DNA of 19,114 nucleotides from RBG-16-66-20 sp049651845 (GTDB taxonomy: Bacteria; Pseudomonadota; Gammaproteobacteria; Burkholderiales; SG8-39): the NCBI GenBank assembly GCA_049651845.1, contig JBASCW010000163.1:1-19114 (forward strand), given 5' to 3'. The position numbers were made by a program, and so were the translations under genes. Below are positions 15,352 through 19,114 of the stretch, in pieces; position 1 is the first letter of the stretch, and the number at the start of each line of letters is the position of its first letter. The notes beneath the pieces were generated by a model, which saw nothing but the letters and a program-made list of their open reading frames with translations, was not told where the DNA came from and made no database searches.

Positions 15352-15413
15352 CGAACTGCGCGCGCCGCACGGTTGCTTCGTGTTGGCCAGTGAGTTGAAG
15401 CCCGTTCGCGTCG

Positions 15414-16258
15414 TTACTCGATTACCTGGTCGGCGCGCTGCGGTAGCTGCTGCGGAATCTTGACCCCGAGAACCTTCGCTGTTCTCAGGTTGACGATGAG
15501 ATCAAACTTGGTCGCGCGCTCGATCGGCAGGTCACCGGGCTTCGCGCCCTTGAGGATCTTGTCGACGAAGCTGGCGGCGCGGCCCTATAGCAGCGGGCGG
15601 TTGGCGCTGTAGCCCAGCAGGCCGCCGGCCTCGGCGAAAGTCGTGAACCCGACCGCGGGAAACCGATGCGTTGCAACCAGCGCGGCAACTGTTCCGGCGT
15701 TGGCATTGAGCGAAGGGTCTTCGCCGATGAAGGCGGCTTCGATCCGCTGTTTCGCCATGGCGGTAAATACGTCCGGGAGTTCGTCGATTCTGTGCACGGT
15801 GAACTGCCGCAGTTCGACCTTCATCGCCTTGGCCACCGCCTCCAGGTTGCGGAGGTTTGCCGCATTGTCGGGGTTCAGCGCGTAGAAGAGAACCGGCACG
15901 CGCTTGATGCCCGGCACCGCTTCCTTCAACAACTCGAGCCGCTTGGCAGTAAGTTCCGCCTGGAAGCCGGTCGACCCGGTAACGTTGCCGCCCGGCCGCG
16001 CGAGGCTTGCGACGAGGCCTGAGGCAACCGGATCGGGCCCGTCCGCGATGACCATCGGACGATGTTTCTGCCTTCCACCCAGCCCAGGTCACGCAGCCCC
16101 GCGCGAATCGCATCTATTTCCTTTGCGTAACCGGACGCGGAGGCGCTACCCAGGAATGCAATTCGCCAGCTCTCGCCCTGCTGCTGCGCGAATGGCGCAA
16201 GCGGCGCGGCAAGCGCACTTGCGCCCAGCGCAACGATGAGTTTGCGGCGATGGTTCAT
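15414..16258 (-). pseudogene. ABC transporter substrate-binding protein gene, disrupted
   Basis: Remnant of an ABC_sub_bind family lipoprotein/periplasmic binding protein. The 5' part reads a signal peptide and the family segment ending LRDLGWVEGRNIV (to about 16058). The reading frame then changes, and homology resumes in another frame with MVIADGPDPVASGLVASLAR; about 40-50 residues usually found between these segments are missing, so a deletion with frameshift is inferred. A second lesion is the TAG at 15585-15587 in NRPLL-stop-GRAASFVDKILKG, where relatives have Tyr or similar. After it the frame stays open for 56 codons to the natural TAA at 15414, with KILKGAKPGDLPIE typical of the family end. 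The start keeps a good GGAGGG ribosome site. Two independent lesions make a functional product very unlikely. Confidence 0.85.
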
Positions 16259-16295
16259 TCGGGTCCCTCCAGTCAGGAGCCCGTTGTCCTCGCGT

Positions 16296-16478
16296 CCACC
16301 GCCGCAACTCGACGTGGTTGCCGTCCGGATCGCGGATCTCCGCGCGCGCATAGGCGGGTCGCGTGATCGGCCCCCACACCGCTTCGATGCCCTGTTTTTT
16401 CAGCGCTTCGAGCGCGCGCTGCATGTCTTCGACCTCGAGCGCCATCATGCGATAGCCGAGGCGCAGCCCTTCGGCCGC
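16296..16478 (-). pseudogene. Glyoxalase/VOC-fold remnant, N-terminus missing
   Basis: About 60 codons resemble the C-terminal half of a vicinal-oxygen-chelate domain: MALEVEDMQRALEALKKQGI, then AEIRDPDGNHVELRRW with the metal-ligand-type Glu. Upstream the frame stays open but has no VOC homology and runs into the 3' end of the cytochrome c551 gene. Downstream it has no stop at the usual place and reads on to 16146, across the start of the ABC pseudogene. The first half of the domain is absent, so this is probably debris from a deletion. Confidence 0.65.
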
Positions 16479-16530
16479 AGGCCCGGGCGGCGGCCCGCGG
16501 TTCTTGCGTCCGCGGGTTCCGAGGGCAGGA

Positions 16531-16839
16531 TCAGCCCGATTTCATTATCCAATCGACGAGCGTCTTGATATCGGCGTCAGACGCCGCCGCATTCGGCGGC
16601 ATCGGCACCGGGCCCCAGACGCCCTGCCCGCCTTTCTTCACCTTCTCGGCGAGTTTCGCCTCGATGCCCGCCTGGCCCTTGTACTTCTTGGCGATCTCCT
16701 TGTAGGCGGGGCCGACCGATTTCTTGTCCAGCGCATGGCAGGCGAAGCACTGGTGCTTCTTGGCCAGTTCCTCGCTCGCGCGGGCCGGCGCGGCGGCGAG
16801 CGCCGCGACAGCGGCCGCGACCAGTACGAATGACTTCAT
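16531..16839 (-). CDS. nirM: Cytochrome c551, probable electron donor to NirS
   Basis: A 102-residue periplasmic monoheme cytochrome of the c551/c8 type. The signal peptide ends near PARAS (residue 21-22), the heme site is C31-F-A-C-H35, and the Met ligand is M80 in VPMPP. KSVGPAYKEIAKKYKG and GGQGVWGPVPMPP are signatures of the class. It starts 10 bases after the nirS stop, with GGGGGA as ribosome site, so it is co-transcribed with nirS, and donor to the reductase is its natural role. The symbol reflects role and position. Confidence 0.88.
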   Translation of the reverse strand: MKSFVLVAAAVAALAAAPARASEELAKKHQCFACHALDKKSVGPAYKEIAKKYKGQAGIEAKLAEKVKKGGQGVWGPVPMPPNAAASDADIKTLVDWIMKSG

Positions 16840-16849
16840 GCGATTCCCC

Positions 16850-18586
16850 CTAGTAGATGTCGTGCTGCGTGTTGTAGACGTTGAAGTGCCCGGTCGGGGT
16901 GATGAGGCGCGGTTCCTTGATGACGGCCTTGAGCTTCCTCGTCTTGTCGTCCACCACCACCAGCGCCGACTGCTGGTTCTTCGCGCTCCACACCGCAAAC
17001 CAGACCTCGTCGCCCGCCTTGTTGTACTCGGGCTGCACGATGCGCTTGGCGCCTTCGCCCACCTGCGCCCACTCGCCGATTGGCAGCACCTCGGGCTTCT
17101 TGTCGAGATTGTTGATGTCGAACACGGCGATCGACTGCGCGATCTTCGGATCCGGGTTGAGCGGCGTGTCCACCCACAGGTTCTTCGACTTCGGATGGGT
17201 CTTGATGAACAGGTTGCCGCCGCCCTGGCCATCCAGCATCTGCACGACTTTCCAGGCGCTGTCCTTTCTCGCGGGATCGGTGCCGATCAGCGCGATCTTC
17301 TCGCTGCCGAGGTGTCCGGTCGCCCAGACCCTGCCGTACTTGGGATGCACGAAATTGGCGCCGCGCCCGGGATGCGGGATCTTGTCCACGTCCACGAGCT
17401 TGACCAGCTTGCCTTCCTTGGCGTCCACCACCGCGATCTTGTTCGACTGGTTGGCCGCGACCAGGAAGTAGCGCTTCGACGAGTCCCAGCCGCCGTCGTG
17501 CAGGAACTTGGCGGCGGCGATCTCCTTCACCTTGAGGTTGTCGAGGTCGGAGTAGTCGACCAGCAGCACCTTGCCGGTTTCCTTCACGTTGACGACGAAC
17601 TCGGGCTTGAAATGCGAAGCCACGATCGCCGCGACGCGCGGCTCGGGGTGGTACTCCTGGTCGCCGACCGTCATGCCGCGGGTGGCCACCACCTTGAGCG
17701 GCTCGAGCGTGTCGCCCTTCATGATCGTGTACTGCGGCGGCCAGTAGGAGCCAGCGATCGCCAGCTTGTCGGCGAACTTCTTGTACTTGGAGGTGTCGAC
17801 CGAGCGCGCCTCCAGCCCGACGCGGATCTCGGCGACGTTGTCCGGCTTCTCCATCCACAGGTCGATCAGGTTGATCTTGGCGTCGCGCCCGATCACGTAG
17901 AGGTAGCGGCCGGAGGCCGAGGTGCGCGAGATGTGCACCGCGTAGCCGGTCTTGACGATGTTGATGATTTTCTTCGTGTCGCCGTCGATCAACGCCACTT
18001 CGCCGGTATCGCGCAGCGTGGTGGAGAAGACGTTGTCGATGTTGTAGCTGTTCAGCTTCTTGGTCGGGCGCTTCTCGGGCGGGATGATGACCTTCCAGGT
18101 GCTCTTCATCTGCGCCAGGCCGTACTCCGGCGGGGTGGGCGGCTCCTGCTGGATGTAGCGCGCCATCAGGTCGACCTCGGCGTCGTTCAGGTCCCCGGAG
18201 GTGCCCCAGTTGGGCATCCCGGCGGGCGAGCCGTACTTGATGAAGACCTTGAGGATCTCGCTTCCCTTGGCGAGCGTGAGATCCGGGGTGAGCGGCTTGC
18301 CGGTGGCGCCCTTCCTCAGCACGCCGTGGCAGCCCGCGCAGCGCTCGAAATAGATGACGCGCGCCTTGTCGAACTCGGCCTTGGTCATCGGCGGCGCCTT
18401 CGGGTTGACGTTCTGGTGCATCTCCTCCTGCGCGAGCGGCGAGCCGCCGGCCTGGTAGCGGATTTCCGACTCGGTGACGGGCGCGCGGCCGGGCTGGGTC
18501 GGCTGCGCCCAGGCCGAGGCGATGACGAGCGGCAATGCGGCGATCGCCAGCCGCGGGGTCCAGGCGTATCCGGCACTGCGTCTCAT
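16850..18586 (-). CDS. nirS: Cytochrome cd1 nitrite reductase (NirS)
   Basis: A 578-residue periplasmic enzyme reducing nitrite to nitric oxide. The signal peptide ends at AWAQ (residue 28). The cytochrome c domain has C83-A-G-C-H87. The eight-bladed d1 propeller starts near residue 170; H218 in YAVHISR corresponds to the proximal d1 ligand, and H325 (ASHFKPEF) and H363 (FLHDGGW) correspond to the two active-site histidines known in Pseudomonas aeruginosa (His327 and His369). It ends PTGHFNVYNTQHDIY, the canonical C-terminus. The ATG has the ribosome site GAGGAG seven bases upstream. All catalytic residues are present. It is followed by the cytochrome c551 gene and preceded by a perfect FNR/Dnr box. 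It is separated from the heme d1 operon by the toxin-antitoxin and pseudogene segment. Confidence 0.97.
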   Translation of the reverse strand: MRRSAGYAWTPRLAIAALPLVIASAWAQPTQPGRAPVTESEIRYQAGGSPLAQEEMHQNVNPKAPPMTKAEFDKARVIYFERCAGCHGVLRKGATGKPLTPDLTLAKGSEILKVFIKYGSPAGMPNWGTSGDLNDAEVDLMARYIQQEPPTPPEYGLAQMKSTWKVIIPPEKRPTKKLNSYNIDNVFSTTLRDTGEVALIDGDTKKIINIVKTGYAVHISRTSASGRYLYVIGRDAKINLIDLWMEKPDNVAEIRVGLEARSVDTSKYKKFADKLAIAGSYWPPQYTIMKGDTLEPLKVVATRGMTVGDQEYHPEPRVAAIVASHFKPEFVVNVKETGKVLLVDYSDLDNLKVKEIAAAKFLHDGGWDSSKRYFLVAANQSNKIAVVDAKEGKLVKLVDVDKIPHPGRGANFVHPKYGRVWATGHLGSEKIALIGTDPARKDSAWKVVQMLDGQGGGNLFIKTHPKSKNLWVDTPLNPDPKIAQSIAVFDINNLDKKPEVLPIGEWAQVGEGAKRIVQPEYNKAGDEVWFAVWSAKNQQSALVVVDDKTRKLKAVIKEPRLITPTGHFNVYNTQHDIY

Positions 18587-18650
18587 TTGATGGCTCCTCG
18601 TGATTGCGGAAAAGTTCGCGGGATCGTCCGCCCGGCGGCACACAGTTGCT

Positions 18651-18664
18651 TTGATGCACATCAA
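18651..18664 (-). promoter_or_regulatory. FNR/Dnr-type box of nirS
   Basis: TTGAT-GCAC-ATCAA, a perfect match to the consensus, centred 71.5 bases upstream of the nirS ATG. GACGAT on the minus strand at 18628-18623 is a plausible -10 element, placing the start of transcription near 18616 and leaving a leader of about 30 bases that includes the ribosome site. The box overlaps the stop codon of the upstream DUF2249 gene. Confidence 0.88.
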
Positions 18665-18903
18665 GTCATGCGCGATATCAGGATCTCGAAGCAGCCGTCG
18701 CTGCCCGTGACCGTGCGGTAGCGCCAGCCGCCGGCCCGCAGCATCGCGTACAGCGGGAACGGCTCGCGCAGCATGCGCACGCGCAGCGGCTGGTCGGGCG
18801 CCGCGTCGAGCGCGGCGAACACGCGCATCAGGGGCTCGGGCGGCTCCAGCCCGCGCAGATCGAGGATGCGTTCGTCCCGCGGGGGTGCGGCGCCGTCCGG
18901 CAT
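18661..18903 (-). CDS. DUF2249 domain protein
   Basis: An 80-residue protein that is almost wholly one DUF2249 domain: RILDLRGLEPPEPLMRVFAA at 12-31, then QPLRVRMLREPFPLYAMLRAGGW and a C-terminal GSDGCFEILI strand. The fold is TusA-like but lacks the CPxP motif. The function is unknown; such genes recur near denitrification and NO-related genes. The ATG at 18903 was chosen because the domain begins soon after; GAGAAT eight bases upstream can be read as a -10 element or as a weak ribosome site. The stop codon lies inside the FNR box of nirS. Confidence 0.75.
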   Translation of the reverse strand: MPDGAAPPRDERILDLRGLEPPEPLMRVFAALDAAPDQPLRVRMLREPFPLYAMLRAGGWRYRTVTGSDGCFEILISRMT

Positions 18904-18937
18904 CGCACGGATTCTCGGCGCCCGCGGCAGCGCGGCC

Positions 18938-18951
18938 TTGATGTGTGTTAA
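18938..18951 (-). promoter_or_regulatory. FNR/Dnr-like box before the DUF2249 gene
   Basis: TTGAT-GTGT-GTTAA on the plus strand, that is TTAAC-ACAC-ATCAA in the direction of the gene; one perfect half-site and one with two mismatches, like the box between nirE and nirC. The centre is 41.5 bases upstream of the DUF2249 start codon; GAGAAT (18916-18911) sits in the -10 place, 21 bases from the box. Confidence 0.55.
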
Positions 18952-18954
18952 GTC

Positions 18955-19114
18955 TTACCGCGGCCGCGCGCCGAGCGAAACAGCGTGCGCGTAGGCAGCG
19001 CACGCGAGCAGCAGCGCGCCTGCGGCCGCGTGGCCTGCCTGCGCAGCGGAGGCAGGCAGCAGCAGCGCCGCCACGCCCAGCAGCGGCGCGAGCGCCGCGC
19101 AGGCGGCATAGCGC
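18955..19114 (-). CDS. C-terminal end of an unidentified hydrophobic protein (partial)
   Basis: An open frame enters from the right edge and ends with TAA at 18955-18957. The 52 visible residues are mostly Ala, Leu and Gly, with two stretches that look like membrane helices (CAALAPLLGVAALLLPA and AAAGALLLACAAYAHAV), and end in SLGARPR. I cannot name the family. In this setting a denitrification-linked membrane protein such as NnrS is conceivable, but the visible part does not show it. The FNR-like box of the DUF2249 gene begins four bases after the stop. Confidence 0.45.
   Translation of the reverse strand, partial: RYAACAALAPLLGVAALLLPASAAQAGHAAAGALLLACAAYAHAVSLGARPR

Noticed and set aside
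15352..15413. Possible transcription terminator between vapC and the ABC pseudogene
   Set aside because: No stable stem followed by a T run is visible; the same holds for the other gene ends in the window.
17862..17876. GATCAGGTTGATC inside nirS as a binding site
   Set aside because: It is within coding sequence, encodes conserved residues (INLIDLW region) and does not have the spacing of the FNR consensus.

Overview
This very GC-rich window looks like the chromosome of a denitrifying betaproteobacterium (inference from gene content and composition; no rRNA or tRNA is present to confirm it). It holds an almost complete cytochrome cd1 nitrite reductase locus: the enzyme (nirS), its electron-donor cytochrome (nirM-like), a full heme d1 biosynthesis set (nirE/cobA, nirC, nirF, nirDL, nirG, nirH, nirJ, nirN), a Crp/Fnr-type regulator of the Dnr kind, and the O2-independent ubiquinone genes ubiU, ubiV and ubiT.

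Layout, left to right. (1) 1-2305, minus strand: a nine-heme cytochrome c fused to a six-helix cytochrome b, followed by the start of a receiver-domain protein that lacks the phospho-acceptor aspartate. (2) 2474-4612, plus strand: a flavin oxidoreductase of the nitronate monooxygenase family, preceded by a good FNR/Dnr box, then an ATP-type phosphofructokinase. (3) 4582-5409, minus: cobA/nirE, divergent from (4) 5490-12320, plus: tightly overlapping nirC-F-DL-G-H-J-N-dnr. (5) 12396-14640, plus: ubiU-ubiV-ubiT behind its own FNR/Dnr box. (6) 14687-16530: a junction of accessory DNA holding a vapBC toxin-antitoxin pair, a broken ABC-transporter substrate-binding gene and a glyoxalase-fold remnant. 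(7) 16531-18903, minus: DUF2249 gene, nirS and a cytochrome c551, with a perfect FNR/Dnr box before nirS and a second box before the DUF2249 gene. (8) The C-terminus of an unidentified hydrophobic protein at the right edge.

How the genes work together (family knowledge plus inference): UbiUVT would supply ubiquinone without O2. Electrons would pass from the quinone pool through a bc1 complex outside this window to the cytochrome c551 and then NirS. NirE makes precorrin-2; siroheme is then remodelled to heme d1 by NirDL, NirG, NirH, NirJ, NirF and NirN. The Dnr-like protein encoded at the end of the nir operon is the obvious candidate to bind the FNR/Dnr boxes.

The most striking structure that the gene list does not explain is in the promoters. 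Four FNR-like boxes lie with their centres 40.5 or 41.5 bases upstream of the first base of five different start codons (flavin oxidoreductase, nirC, cobA/nirE, ubiU, DUF2249). Hexamers that can be read as -10 elements lie 6-7 bases before four of these starts. This geometry predicts leaderless or nearly leaderless mRNAs for an anaerobic regulon, whereas nirS, with a centre at -71.5 and a good Shine-Dalgarno sequence, is conventional.
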